The notes under the pieces were generated by a model, which saw only the letters and a program-made list of their open reading frames with translations, was not told where the DNA came from and did not search any database. Shown here piece by piece: positions 17,897 through 27,055 of a stretch of 64,000 bases of DNA (the first letter of the stretch is position 1; the number at the start of each line of letters is the position of its first letter). The translations under genes and the position numbers were made by a program. Source of the DNA: Haematomicrobium sanguinis DSM 21259 (lineage in GTDB: Bacteria > Actinomycetota > Actinomycetes > Actinomycetales > Micrococcaceae); the NCBI RefSeq assembly GCF_000688395.1, contig NZ_JIAG01000005.1, positions 62,001-126,000 of the forward strand. Direction: 5' to 3'.

Positions 17897-17952
17897 AAGG
17901 AGGCGTCGCCGTCGTACCTTGCCCAGAAGAACGACGGCGATGCCTCCTTTTT
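17897..17952. terminator. Strong bidirectional-looking hairpin terminator
   Basis: Arms at 17897-17915 and 17931-17949 pair over 19 bases with a single G-T wobble, around a 15-base loop, and are followed by a T run ending at 17952. It lies between convergent genes (17033-17860 plus, tetR minus), where one structure can end both transcripts. The right arm contains the ACGACGGCGATG core that recurs elsewhere in the window. Confidence 0.9.
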
Positions 17953-17960
17953 GCCGGTTC

Positions 17961-18551
17961 TCACCGTGCAAACAGCGCGTCAACCGACGTCACGTAAGCA
18001 TCCATGTCGAAGGAATCGATGAGCGCGCGCTGAAGGAGCATGCCTTGCGATAGCGATAGTACGAGCGGCGCGTTCTTCTTGGCCCAGGCCTTTGCCGCGC
18101 GCGGGCTCAGACCCAATTCCGACTCCGCCCAGGGCGCTAGAACGGTGGAGACCGACGTTCGGAACGCCGTAAACACTTCCGTGACGAGCTCTCGCACCTC
18201 GGGGTCATTTGCGGCTTCGCCCCACAAATGCACGACCAGTCGCGGATCAATACCGGCGCTGATGACACCTTCGCCAAGAATGCGCAGGACTCCGCCCGGG
18301 GTGACCAGACTTTGTGACGCGACGGCGTTGAGCTCGCCGATCCGCCCATCCATGACGCGCCGAGCCGCGGCGATGGCAAGCTCCTGCTTGCCCGAAAAGT
18401 AGACATAGATCGCGCCGGCGGACAGGCCAGACTCAGCCACGATGTCCGCCATCGTCGCCGAACGCATCCCACGCTTGAGGAAACACCGTAGCGCGGCATC
18501 GAGGATCTGGGTTCGGACTCTCTCTTTATGTTCTTCGGTCACTTTTGGCAT
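17961..18551 (-). CDS. TetR-family transcriptional repressor
   Basis: 196 residues from the ATG at 18551, preceded by AGGAG; an upstream ATG at 18572 lacks such a site. The N-terminal DNA-binding domain is classic: ILDAALRCFLKRGMRSATM, DIVAESGLSAGAIYVYFSGK, a TetR helix-turn-helix. The C-terminal ligand domain is divergent. The gene is divergent from the membrane protein gene at 18637, with a palindrome in the 85-base gap. It most likely represses that gene and itself; the inducer is unknown. Confidence 0.9.
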   Translation of the reverse strand: MPKVTEEHKERVRTQILDAALRCFLKRGMRSATMADIVAESGLSAGAIYVYFSGKQELAIAAARRVMDGRIGELNAVASQSLVTPGGVLRILGEGVISAGIDPRLVVHLWGEAANDPEVRELVTEVFTAFRTSVSTVLAPWAESELGLSPRAAKAWAKKNAPLVLSLSQGMLLQRALIDSFDMDAYVTSVDALFAR

Positions 18552-18592
18552 CTGCACTTCTCCTATCACCACAGCGTATGCTACAACTATAC

Positions 18593-18606
18593 CGAATGAA
18601 CATTCG
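18593..18606. promoter_or_regulatory. Putative TetR operator
   Basis: CGAATGAACATTCG has six-base inverted arms (CGAATG/CATTCG) around AA and lies midway between the divergent tetR and membrane-protein starts. Size and placement fit an autoregulatory TetR operator. Binding is inferred. Confidence 0.6.
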
Positions 18607-18636
18607 TTTTTATTTGTTGAGCAACAGGAGCCTCAC

Positions 18637-19809
18637 ATGCCTTCACATCGAGCAACCCCAGACTCGGCCGGCCTTCCGAGTGCCGAAGCGACGCAAAGCG
18701 ACACCGCCGCGCACCATACTCCTCATGCGCCGCACACTCCGTGGCCCAAGTCCGCGGTCCTTGGCGTCATCTTGTCAATTGCGGTCTCGATTGTGGTCCT
18801 CGCATTCTCGTGGCCCGCCGTCACGGCCGAGCCGAAGGACCTTCCCGTCGCGATTAGCGGGCCCAGCCAGATGGTGGATCAGGTCAAGACGGGGATTGAG
18901 GGACAGTCCGAGGCGGCTCTCAAACTCCAGGAGGTTTCCGATCGCGAGGCCGCAATAAACCAGATCGAGCAACGCGAGGCATACGGCGCGATCATCTTGG
19001 GTGAGAAACCAGAAGTGTTGACCTCCTCCGCGGCGAGCACCGTGACCAATCAGATGCTGACCCAACTTCGCGGCACCCTCGAGCAAAACCTTCAACAGGC
19101 GGCCGCCGTGCAGGCTCAAGCCGCAGGCGTCCCCGCACCCACCGTGACCGTGGAGTTGACCGACGTGGTGCCACTTGTCGAGGATGATCCGCGCGGCGCC
19201 GCCTTCACCGCGGCTTCCTTTCCTTTGGTCATCGGCGGCCTGATCGGCGGCATCGGTATCACTTTCGCGGTTGCCGGCGCGTGGCGGCGCGTTGTTGCGT
19301 TGCTGGTGTACGCGAGTGTCGCAGGCGTCGCGATCGCAGGCATCATGCAAGGCTGGTTCCACGTCCTCGGCGGAAACTACTTTGCCATCGCCGGTACGTT
19401 CGCGTTGACGCTGCTTGCGATGGGAACGGTGATCGTCGGGTTTGCGTCCATCTTTGGCCGCGCGGGGATCTCGGTTGGCCCAGTCCTCTTCATGCTCATC
19501 GGTAACCCGATCTCCGCTGCGACCTTCCCGCGCGAGTTCTACCCCGCACCGTGGGGGGATATCGGCCAGTATCTCCCGCCGGGCGCTGGCGTGACCTTGC
19601 TGCGAGACGCGTCCTATTTCCCAGACGCGAATCTCGCCTGGCCGACCCTCACCCTCGTTGCCTGGGCAGTTGGCGGACTGATCCTGGTGGTCATTGGGCA
19701 CTTCCGCGATCAAGGGCGTTTCGCGATTGAAGAGAACCCCGAGGACGCCGCCGCGACCCACGCCGTCACCAATGGGCCCAGCCGCTCCGCTCCCAACGCC
19801 GCCGTATAA
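18637..19809 (+). CDS. ABC-2/YhgE-like multi-pass membrane protein
   Basis: 390 residues from the ATG at 18637, with AGGAG at 18626-18630. One hydrophobic segment near residues 38-58 is followed by a large extracytoplasmic region of about 170 residues rich in Gln and Ala. A C-terminal block of about five membrane helices follows (PLVIGGLIGGIGITFAVAGA onward, ending GGLILVVIGHF). This layout matches the YhgE/Pip or DUF3533-like branch of ABC-2 membrane proteins, which are often under TetR control and linked to efflux or envelope stress. No ATPase partner is adjacent. The substrate is unknown. Confidence 0.7.
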   Translation: MPSHRATPDSAGLPSAEATQSDTAAHHTPHAPHTPWPKSAVLGVILSIAVSIVVLAFSWPAVTAEPKDLPVAISGPSQMVDQVKTGIEGQSEAALKLQEVSDREAAINQIEQREAYGAIILGEKPEVLTSSAASTVTNQMLTQLRGTLEQNLQQAAAVQAQAAGVPAPTVTVELTDVVPLVEDDPRGAAFTAASFPLVIGGLIGGIGITFAVAGAWRRVVALLVYASVAGVAIAGIMQGWFHVLGGNYFAIAGTFALTLLAMGTVIVGFASIFGRAGISVGPVLFMLIGNPISAATFPREFYPAPWGDIGQYLPPGAGVTLLRDASYFPDANLAWPTLTLVAWAVGGLILVVIGHFRDQGRFAIEENPEDAAATHAVTNGPSRSAPNAAV

Positions 19810-19944
19810 ATCCCCCACCACGTCTACCCGCGAGTTGCCACGTCCGACGCTTATGGCGCGCCCATTCGCGTTGGACGTGGCGACTCGCGGTCTGGGTGCG
19901 GGCGAATAGGATTGGTGAATCGCACTTTTGAGGGAGAACTGGAC

Positions 19945-20664
19945 ATGGCAGACGGCAACCGGCCCGCGCGCACAGTGGCCAAAGAGGTCAAGGCAGCGAA
20001 GTGGCTGTCCGAGCGCAGGCGCATTCTCGCCTCTGCAATAATCGCGCTAGTTCTCGGCTCGGTCGTGGTTCTTCCGCTGAGTTCGCTGCCGCCGGGGATC
20101 GCGGTGCTGGATGCCAGCGTGCTGGTGTTACTGGCGTACGTCACGTGCTACTTGGTGATCACCTGCGTTGCCTTTTCTCAGGCGTCGCCGGCGCAAATCC
20201 GCAAGTGGGCGACGCGCGATCACCGCGGCACCTTCTTGCAACGCTACGTGCTTGGGGCGGCGCCGGGGCCGGGCGTTTCGGTGTTTTTCTCGGTCACGGC
20301 CCTCGGGATCGCCATGATTTGGATGCCCGGGATTGGCGGGACGTCGCTACCGGAACACGTACGAGTCGCGATTGCGGCGGCGCTCATTGCGGTCGCGTGG
20401 GTATCAATTGTGGTGTCCTTCGCAGTGACCTTTCACGCCGACGACATCTTGGAGCGCGGCAAGGCACTGGACTTTCCGGAAACGCCAGACCCGAAGTGGA
20501 GCGACTACGTCTACTTCGCAATGGCCGTCATGACCACCTTCGGCACCACCGATGTCAGCGTCACCTCCCGGGAAATGCGGCTAACAGTGACGGTCAACGC
20601 GGTACTCGCGTTTGTGTTCAACACGGTGACGGTGGCAGCGGTGGTTTCTGCGCTGTTGGGTTGA
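19945..20664 (+). CDS. DUF1345 membrane protein
   Basis: 239 residues from the ATG at 19945, preceded by AGGGAG; the longer frame opens with a TTG at 19912 and is less likely. Several hydrophobic helices are visible ([38 protein letters not shown], a pair around residues 110-160, and a C-terminal one). The C-terminal [18 protein letters not shown] followed by [18 protein letters not shown] is the DUF1345 signature. Function is unknown. It converges on the RibD-like reductase gene, and the 157-bp inverted-repeat element fills the gap. Confidence 0.8.
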   Translation: MADGNRPARTVAKEVKAAKWLSERRRILASAIIALVLGSVVVLPLSSLPPGIAVLDASVLVLLAYVTCYLVITCVAFSQASPAQIRKWATRDHRGTFLQRYVLGAAPGPGVSVFFSVTALGIAMIWMPGIGGTSLPEHVRVAIAAALIAVAWVSIVVSFAVTFHADDILERGKALDFPETPDPKWSDYVYFAMAVMTTFGTTDVSVTSREMRLTVTVNAVLAFVFNTVTVAAVVSALLG

Positions 20665-20682
20665 GCGCGTCTCGGGCCGAAT

Positions 20683-20839
20683 TAGCCCACATTGGAACAC
20701 GCTGTTCAGCATTTCAGCCCCGCATAGTGCGCGCGGAACCGGCGGCCGGCCACGTTCGCCCTAGTCAGCGACCTATGGAGAGTTCGAGCGATCCGGGGCG
20801 GCGTCTAAGCGGGGCTGAAATGCCGACGAATGTGGGCTA
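20683..20839. repeat. Nested inverted-repeat element, copy 1
   Basis: Outer arms TAGCCCACATT (20683-20693) and AATGTGGGCTA (20829-20839) enclose inner perfect arms GCATTTCAGCCCCGC (20709-20723) and its complement (20809-20823). A second, clearly related copy lies at 28417-28574, with conserved flanking CTCGGGCC on the left and GAT on the right. The right outer arm supplies the stop codon of the reductase gene. It could be a MITE-like element, a structured RNA or a bidirectional terminator. Confidence 0.85.
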
Positions 20840-21505
20840 GATTGACCCACGGTCCCCCGCACCATCAGATTTCCGGTTCCACAACTGGTGCACGCGCCCC
20901 TCGCCAGTGCCCACAAAAGCCTCAATGTCGAAGCGCTCCTGGATTCCGCCGAGCCCCTCCCACAGAGACGTCCCTCCGCCCAGCACTACCGGAACAGTCA
21001 CCGTGTGCATCATGTCAACGAGATCCGCCGCGAGGAACTCCCGCACCGAACTCGGGCCGCCACCAAGGCGCACATCCAACCCGCCCGCGGCGTCCTTTGC
21101 CAACTGCAACGCTTCCTCCGGCGACGCATCCACAAAATAGAACACCGTCCCGTTCGCGAACTCAATCGGTTCGCGCGGATGGTTCGTCAGCACAAAGACC
21201 GGCGTCTTGAATGGCGGCTCATCGCCCCACCAGCCGCGCCAACCGTCGTCCGTCCACGGCCCCGACTGCGGCCCGAACTTCCGGCGCCCCATGATCTCGG
21301 CACCAATATTCTGCCCCCACAGCGTCGTGAGTGTGCGGTCCAAGGTGAGCGGCACATCGATATCGCCGACGCCGTGAATGAACCGCCCGTCGAACCCGGA
21401 AAACAGCGCGCTGGCCTCCCCGATCGGCTTCTCGAAAGTGACCTCGGTCCCCGCAGAGTAGCCGTCAATCGAGACGAACATATTGTGAATGCGAACCTTG
21501 GACAT
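20837..21505 (-). CDS. Dihydrofolate-reductase-like (RibD C-terminal domain) protein
   Basis: 222 residues from the ATG at 21505, which has GGGAG just upstream. The fold signature is seen in VRIHNMFVSIDGYSAG at the N-terminus, AEIMGRRKFG, PVFVLTNHPREP, and DVRLGGGPSSVREFL with VPVVLGGGTSLWEGL near the end, as in RibD/DHFR-like NADPH reductases. Actinobacterial members of this group often lack a known substrate. The last codons and the TAG stop lie in the arm of the repeat element, so the natural C-terminus may have been altered by its insertion. Confidence 0.85.
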   Translation of the reverse strand: MSKVRIHNMFVSIDGYSAGTEVTFEKPIGEASALFSGFDGRFIHGVGDIDVPLTLDRTLTTLWGQNIGAEIMGRRKFGPQSGPWTDDGWRGWWGDEPPFKTPVFVLTNHPREPIEFANGTVFYFVDASPEEALQLAKDAAGGLDVRLGGGPSSVREFLAADLVDMMHTVTVPVVLGGGTSLWEGLGGIQERFDIEAFVGTGEGRVHQLWNRKSDGAGDRGSI

Positions 21506-21621
21506 GACTCGTCTCCCACCGTCCGATATTCCTGCCTGCCACGACTCTAGGCGAGGCGCGGCGCCCATGGCGAGCATCGCCGTCGAACTTCACTGGCCTA
21601 ACCTACCGCCATGACCCGCCC

Positions 21622-22488
21622 CTACTTAATCGATCCGCGCGTGACCCCGGAAATCACCCAGCGCTGCGAGAAAATGTAGACGATCAGTAGCGGCGCCATA
21701 GCCATCAGGTAGGACGCGAACGCCACCGGATAATCGGTGTTGTATTGCCCCTGGAACACGTACTGCGCCAGCGGAAGCGTCCGCGCACCAGGATCGGTCA
21801 GGATGACGAGCGGCATAATGAAGTCATTCCACGCCCACACGCAGGTGAGGATGCCGACGGTCGCGTTCATAGGCCCAAGGAGCGGAAACACCACCCGCCA
21901 AAACACGCGCCACGTTGACGCGCCGTCTACACGTGCGGCCTCCTCGAGTTCGATCGGGATCGACCGGATGAACGCCGTATAGATGAACACGTTCAGCGAC
22001 AGACCATAGATCGTGTACAGGATGATCAGGCCGGCTTGATTATCTAGCCCGAGCAGCGCGGTCTGCTTCACCAGCGGAAGCATAATGATCGGAAACGGCA
22101 CAAACAGCGCGGCGAGAAAATAAAAATACGCGGCCTTGAACGTGCGTCGGTGCAGGTTCCGGGCGAGCGCGTACGCAACAACCGAACTCGTCAGTAGCGT
22201 CAAAATCACCGCGCCGACCGTGATCAGCCCCGTGTTGACGAGCGCCTGCGGGAACGCGGTGCGCTGCCACGCGTCGGCGAAATTTTCCCAGCGGATCGGC
22301 CACGGGAGCTCAAACCCGTTGCCTTCGGCCAGCTGCGCGGGGGTTTTCAACGCTACCGCAACGGCAAGGTAGAGCGGCAGAATCACGGTCAGGCTGCACA
22401 CCGCGATCAAGGCGGTGGCCCACCAGTTGATTTTTCGGGTGTCGGTATCGGCGGGCGCAATCGCCGGCCTCGTGGCAACGGTACTCAT
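21622..22488 (-). CDS. ABC sugar permease, MalG-type
   Basis: 288 residues with six predicted membrane helices. The cytoplasmic EAA loop reads PIELEEAARVDGASTWRVFW, the coupling motif for the ATPase in carbohydrate (CUT1) importers. It is the last gene of the galactoside operon and begins immediately after the stop of the MalF-type gene. No ATPase gene is in the operon; such systems commonly share a MsiK-type ATPase encoded elsewhere. The likely substrate, given the operon's alpha-galactosidase, is an alpha-galactoside such as raffinose or melibiose. Confidence 0.9.
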   Translation of the reverse strand: MSTVATRPAIAPADTDTRKINWWATALIAVCSLTVILPLYLAVAVALKTPAQLAEGNGFELPWPIRWENFADAWQRTAFPQALVNTGLITVGAVILTLLTSSVVAYALARNLHRRTFKAAYFYFLAALFVPFPIIMLPLVKQTALLGLDNQAGLIILYTIYGLSLNVFIYTAFIRSIPIELEEAARVDGASTWRVFWRVVFPLLGPMNATVGILTCVWAWNDFIMPLVILTDPGARTLPLAQYVFQGQYNTDYPVAFASYLMAMAPLLIVYIFSQRWVISGVTRGSIK

Positions 22489-23385
22489 TTACATATCCGC
22501 CTCTCTGCGTTGCAGAACTCGGAATTGAAGTAGCGAAACGACGGTGATGACAATGAAAAACACCACCGCGTTTGCGGTTTGATAGGCGAACTCGCCACCG
22601 GAAAATCCGCCGCGGAAAATCAGCATCGTGACGGATTCGGTGGAAGTGCCAGGCCCTCCGTTGGTGAGCGCGATAATCGGGTCAAAGACCTGCAGAAAAT
22701 TCTTCAAGCTCAGCACCACATTGATCGTGAAGAACGCGCTGATCAGGGGAAACGTGATGGAACGGAACTGCCGGGCGGGCTTGGCGCCGTCCAGGGACGC
22801 CGCCTCATACAGCTCGCCGGGGATGGTTTGCAGGCCCGCCAGGTAGATGATGATGGCAAAGGCGCAGGCCTGCCACACGGCCAGAATGACGACGGCGATC
22901 CACGCCAAATCGGGATTCGTCAAGATATTTTCTTGAATCACCGGGATAGACGAAAAAATCTTGGGTAGCGAGTTTGAAAAAATAAATTGAAAAACGTACC
23001 CGACCACCAGAATCGCCAGGATGTACGGGACAAAGTAGATGCCGCGGAAGAAGTTTCGTGCGCGGATCTTCGCGTTGAGCCCCAGCGCAATCGCGAGCGA
23101 GATGACGTTTGTCAGGATCGTCGCGGTGATTGCGAACAGGAAGGAGAAGCCGTATGCCGCCAGAACGCGGTCGTCGCGGAAGAGGTTAACGTAGTTTGCG
23201 ATGCCGACCAGGTTCCACTCTCCGTAACCGGCATAGTTGGTGAAACTGAAGAAGACGCCGGCAAGCATCGGGACCGTGTGGAAAGCGGCGAAGGCGATGA
23301 TCGCGGGCCAGATCATCCAGTAGTAGGCGGCGCCCGCGCGCTTTTGCTTTGGCTTCGCAGGTTGAATAGTGGCGGTGACGGCCAT
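22489..23385 (-). CDS. ABC sugar permease, MalF-type
   Basis: 298 residues, six predicted membrane helices, with the EAA-loop motif GELYEAASLDGAKPARQF and the typical C-terminal LTNGGPGTSTESVTMLIF of MalF-like CUT1 permeases. It starts one base after the stop of the solute-binding-protein gene and is followed directly by the MalG-type gene. It forms the heterodimeric channel with that partner. Sugar specificity is inferred from the neighbouring alpha-galactosidase. Confidence 0.9.
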   Translation of the reverse strand: MAVTATIQPAKPKQKRAGAAYYWMIWPAIIAFAAFHTVPMLAGVFFSFTNYAGYGEWNLVGIANYVNLFRDDRVLAAYGFSFLFAITATILTNVISLAIALGLNAKIRARNFFRGIYFVPYILAILVVGYVFQFIFSNSLPKIFSSIPVIQENILTNPDLAWIAVVILAVWQACAFAIIIYLAGLQTIPGELYEAASLDGAKPARQFRSITFPLISAFFTINVVLSLKNFLQVFDPIIALTNGGPGTSTESVTMLIFRGGFSGGEFAYQTANAVVFFIVITVVSLLQFRVLQRREADM

Positions 23386-23386
23386 C

Positions 23387-24691
23387 TCAACCCTCCGTCA
23401 CGGGGATCGTGCGGGCGGCGACCTTGCGCCACTCATTGTCCAAGGTGTTCATGGCTTGTTCTCCATTTCCGTCGAAGACGGCCTGCTGAATAATGCCGGT
23501 CAGCGGTATGGCCGGCGGGATCTGGTGGTCAATGAACCCGGTAATCTTGTTCGCCTCGAAATACGGTGCCACCGATTGCAACGCCGGATCGTCGCTGAGA
23601 GCGGCGCCTTGGACCGAGGGGAACACGGTCTGGGCCGCCGCAAACTGCTCAATAATGTCTCGACGGAACAGGAAGTTGATGAAGGTAAGGGCGGCCTCTT
23701 GCTTGGCACCGTTCTTCGGCATCGTGACGACCACGTCCACACCGGAAACTAGGACCCGATCCGCAGGGTCGCTTGGCACCGGATAGGGAAAAATCGCGGC
23801 GTCGATGTCCGGATTAATGTTTTTCACCGGGCTCAGCGCCCAGATGCCCTGCATCAGCATCGCCACGTTGCCGTTCGCGAAGAGCGCGCTGCCGTCATCG
23901 TAGGTTGCGCCGCGGAACCCGTCTTGGGCGTAACCGTAGAGTTGCGCTTGCTTCGCCATCGCATCCGGGAAGTCCTTCGAGAAGGACACCGGGGAGCTCG
24001 GACCAACGTTCTCCCCCTCCGCGCGCATTTTGTCGAAGAAGCCGTCTTGCGCCGCATACGCGCCAATCGCGTTCCAGGACGGCATGACGGTCCAACTATC
24101 CGCAAGCGTCCCGGCAAATGGGGTGACACCGGCAGCCTGGAGCTTCTCACAAATCTCGATCAGTTCGTCCCAGGTTTCCGGCGGCTGGAGACCTCGCTCG
24201 GCGAAGATCGCCCGGTTATAGATGATCCCGTTCGCGTTGTTCGTGTAGCCAAGCCCATTGACCTCCCCGTCCTTACTGCCCAGCGCCGCGAGAATGTTTT
24301 GGACATTGGGATCGAGCGTGCCGGTGACGGCATCTGCGGCAAAGTCGTGAAAGACCCCGGCCTTGGCCAGTTGCCCGTAGGAGCCGTTTCCGTTCAAGGT
24401 AATGACGTCCGGCGCGCGATCCTTCACCAGCAGAGTGCGAATCGCCGTTTCGGCGTCGGCAACTTGATTCTGAATGACCCGGATGTTCGGGTTCTCCTGG
24501 TGAAACTGATCGATCAGTTTCTGGAAATCTTCGAGCGCTTCCCCTTTGTACTGGAAGAAGTTGAGGGTGGTTTGGCCGTTGCTGTCCGTGGCGGCCGGAT
24601 TGCTGCAACTCGCCAGTGACGTTGCGAGCGCGGCCGTGAGCGCGGACATACCGGTTGCGGCGAGGAAGGACCGCCGTGTCGGCTGTCTCAT
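23387..24691 (-). CDS. Extracellular sugar-binding lipoprotein
   Basis: 434 residues. The N-terminus has a twin-arginine-like TRRSFLAATG start and a lipobox ending ATSLASC, so it is exported and lipid-anchored. The mature part matches family 1 solute-binding proteins (LNFFQYKGEALEDFQKLIDQF, NGNGSYGQLAKAGVFHDF, WDELIEICEKLQAAGVTPFAG). It delivers the sugar to the two downstream permeases. Its start overlaps the stop of the alpha-galactosidase gene as ATGA. Confidence 0.92.
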   Translation of the reverse strand: MRQPTRRSFLAATGMSALTAALATSLASCSNPAATDSNGQTTLNFFQYKGEALEDFQKLIDQFHQENPNIRVIQNQVADAETAIRTLLVKDRAPDVITLNGNGSYGQLAKAGVFHDFAADAVTGTLDPNVQNILAALGSKDGEVNGLGYTNNANGIIYNRAIFAERGLQPPETWDELIEICEKLQAAGVTPFAGTLADSWTVMPSWNAIGAYAAQDGFFDKMRAEGENVGPSSPVSFSKDFPDAMAKQAQLYGYAQDGFRGATYDDGSALFANGNVAMLMQGIWALSPVKNINPDIDAAIFPYPVPSDPADRVLVSGVDVVVTMPKNGAKQEAALTFINFLFRRDIIEQFAAAQTVFPSVQGAALSDDPALQSVAPYFEANKITGFIDHQIPPAIPLTGIIQQAVFDGNGEQAMNTLDNEWRKVAARTIPVTEG

Positions 24692-26880
24692 ATGCGCCTC
24701 CTTGCGCTAGAAAGGGTGGCCTCGCCGCGAAGCTCGATCACGGTGGCCTGTTGCGGATTTTGCACCGGAGGACGAATCCCGGCGAGCGCCAATTGCCGCC
24801 CGGTGAGCACGGTGTCGCCGTGCGCCCATTCGAGCGGTGACTGCGCGGGGTTCTGCACGGGCCCTCCCGGAGTGGCGATAGTGACGGTGTAGGACCGCTC
24901 CGGGTCAAGTCCCGGGATACGGACGCGTCCAGTTGGTGAGGCAACCACGGTCCGCGGTTGCGTGATGGTAAAGAACGCTTGGTGTTTTTGATGGTCGACG
25001 ACGCCGCGAACGTCTAGTCCCTGATCTATGCCAGCGGAGTCGGCGTGAATGATGGTGCCGGTGGCGACAAGTTTCCGGACGCGTTTGGCGAGGCGAACCC
25101 AGTCCGCGACACGCTGTTTTTCATCCTCGGTCACGGTTGTGAGATCCCATTCGATGCCGAAGTGCCCCAAGAGCGCCACCGCACCGGAGAGGTTGAGGTC
25201 TACCGTTCGCCCGGTGGAATGCACGTGCGGTGTGGTCAGGTGCATGCCCATCATCTCGGGTGGGACAACGACCCCTGTGTACTTCTGATTGTCCAAGCGC
25301 TCGATCGGATCGAGACTGTCACTGGTCCAGATCCGGTCGGTGCGATCGAGAATCCCGAGGTCGACCCGCGCTCCGCCACTCGCGCAGCTTTCGATTTCCA
25401 GTCCGGGGTGGGCGGCCTTGATTTCGTCGATGAGGCGGTAGACGGCAAGGACGTTTGCGTGTGTTTGGGCGTGGCCGCCCGCGCCGTTGCCGGCGTCAAC
25501 AAGATCGCGGTTGTGGTCCCATTTGAGGTAACCGATGGGATATTCGTTGAGCAGCGCGTGGAGCCGTTCGGCGACGTACGCGTAAGCGTGAGGGTTGGAC
25601 AGGTCGAGTACCTGTTGTTGGCGAGCCTCCGGTGGAAGTTCGCGCCGGCCGCGCAGGATCCAATCGGGATGCTCTCGGGCGAGGTCGCTATCGGGGTTGA
25701 CCATTTCGGGTTCAACCCACAGCCCAAACTCCAAACCGAGTGCGGTGACGTGATTGGTGAGCGGATGGAGTCCGTCGGGCCACACCGTGTCGTCGACGTA
25801 CCAGTCGCCGAGTCCCGCAGTGTCATCCCGGCGGCCGCGGAACCAACCGTCGTCAAGGACGAATCGTTCCACACCGACTTCGGCCGCGGTGTCAGCGAGC
25901 GCCGTGAGTGTAGTGAGGTCGTGGTCAAAGTAGACGGCTTCCCAGGTATTGAGCGTCACCGGCCGTGGTTTGCCCGGGTGCTGTGGGCGGGCGCGCCACT
26001 CCTCATGAAAGCGTGCCGAAAGTTCATTGAGACCGTTCCCCCAGGAGGCGATTGCCCAAGGGGACATGATTTCTTCCCCCGGCTGCAAAATAATCTCACC
26101 CGGTTGGTACAGTTCTGCAGCCCAGAGGAAGTTGTCTCCCGTGTTGGTGCGCTCCGCGGCCACGCGGTGGTTGCCGCTCCAGGCGAGGTGGACCGCGTGC
26201 ACCTGCCCCGATTCGAAGCCGAACCCCGGTGTACCTGCGGCGAGGAAGAGTGTGCCGTCCGCGCCGGGGCGGCCGCGACGGCTTTCCCGCAGATGCGTGC
26301 CGAAAGTGAGTTCGTGACGTTGCGGAGTTCGCTCTTTGAGATGGCGCCCCGTGGTGTCCAGGATTTCGGTGGCGTCCCAGGGAAGAGGGAACGTAAGGTT
26401 CAGGGTCTGGAGGGTGAATGGCGTTTCCCCCACGTTGCGCACTGTTGCTCGCTGGTGGAGCAGACCATACTGTCCGAGCCTCATTTCGACCTGCAGTTCC
26501 AGATCGGCCTCGTGGTCTTGATAGTCAAGGTGAATCCTGTCTTCGGTATCCCCCGCCGCGACTTCGGTTCCAGTCAGGACGAAGTGGAGTGCAAAGTTTG
26601 CGCCAATGCGGTGGCCCTCGACCGTTGGCGTGCCCAGCCAACCGTTCGAGGGCGTGGAGACAATGCCCAAATAGGGGCTCTGATCGAGTCCACCGGAAAC
26701 ACGCTGCCGCTTGTTGGCCGCAATGAGCGAGTGGAGCTCCAGTTGACCAACGTTCCCGAGGTCCTGACCCCAATAGGCGATCGATGGGTTATCGGCTAGG
26801 TCAAGGACAACGCTTGTGCCTCCCCGCCGAAGGTGGATGAGGCCTTGGGTTGTGTGATCCTCGTTGATGCGTTCTGGCAT
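24688..26880 (-). CDS. Alpha-galactosidase, GH36
   Basis: 730 residues, full-length for bacterial GH36. Conserved landmarks are RFVLDDGWFRGRRDD (about 340), YLKWDHNRDL with the nucleophile Asp (about 451-459), ESCASGGARVDLG, and TSDSLDP with the acid/base Asp (about 517-523). The enzyme hydrolyses terminal alpha-1,6-galactose from raffinose-family sugars or melibiose. There is no signal peptide, so it works in the cytosol on imported sugar. It is the first gene of the operon with the ABC importer and is divergent from the ROK repressor, with a palindrome in the gap. Confidence 0.95.
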   Translation of the reverse strand: MPERINEDHTTQGLIHLRRGGTSVVLDLADNPSIAYWGQDLGNVGQLELHSLIAANKRQRVSGGLDQSPYLGIVSTPSNGWLGTPTVEGHRIGANFALHFVLTGTEVAAGDTEDRIHLDYQDHEADLELQVEMRLGQYGLLHQRATVRNVGETPFTLQTLNLTFPLPWDATEILDTTGRHLKERTPQRHELTFGTHLRESRRGRPGADGTLFLAAGTPGFGFESGQVHAVHLAWSGNHRVAAERTNTGDNFLWAAELYQPGEIILQPGEEIMSPWAIASWGNGLNELSARFHEEWRARPQHPGKPRPVTLNTWEAVYFDHDLTTLTALADTAAEVGVERFVLDDGWFRGRRDDTAGLGDWYVDDTVWPDGLHPLTNHVTALGLEFGLWVEPEMVNPDSDLAREHPDWILRGRRELPPEARQQQVLDLSNPHAYAYVAERLHALLNEYPIGYLKWDHNRDLVDAGNGAGGHAQTHANVLAVYRLIDEIKAAHPGLEIESCASGGARVDLGILDRTDRIWTSDSLDPIERLDNQKYTGVVVPPEMMGMHLTTPHVHSTGRTVDLNLSGAVALLGHFGIEWDLTTVTEDEKQRVADWVRLAKRVRKLVATGTIIHADSAGIDQGLDVRGVVDHQKHQAFFTITQPRTVVASPTGRVRIPGLDPERSYTVTIATPGGPVQNPAQSPLEWAHGDTVLTGRQLALAGIRPPVQNPQQATVIELRGEATLSSARRRI

Positions 26881-26883
26881 GTA

Positions 26884-26904
26884 TTAGTTTTAGCACGGAA
26901 CTAA
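26884..26904. promoter_or_regulatory. Putative ROK repressor operator
   Basis: TTAGTT (26884-26889) and AACTAA (26899-26904) form an inverted repeat with a 9-base spacer. It starts four bases upstream of the alpha-galactosidase ATG, in the gap facing the ROK gene. Steric control of the galactoside operon by the ROK protein is inferred. Confidence 0.55.
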
Positions 26905-27055
26905 TTAGGCGTCTAGAGTTAATTTTTTGAGCTCATTGCCGCAAACGATCCCGGTTCTTGGTTTTCTTGTGGAAGCAATCCCGGTTCTGGCACACTGGAA
27001 GTTGTCGCTTGCGCCCGCAAGCCGAGTAAAAGAACTTCTGACCCGGAGGGCGAGC

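Noticed and set aside
18775-19821. 348-codon minus-strand ORF opposite the TetR-controlled membrane protein
   Set aside because: Antisense shadow; the plus-strand product has clear membrane helices and start signals.
25045-26799. 584-codon plus-strand ORF opposite the alpha-galactosidase
   Set aside because: Antisense shadow; GH36 motifs are on the minus strand.
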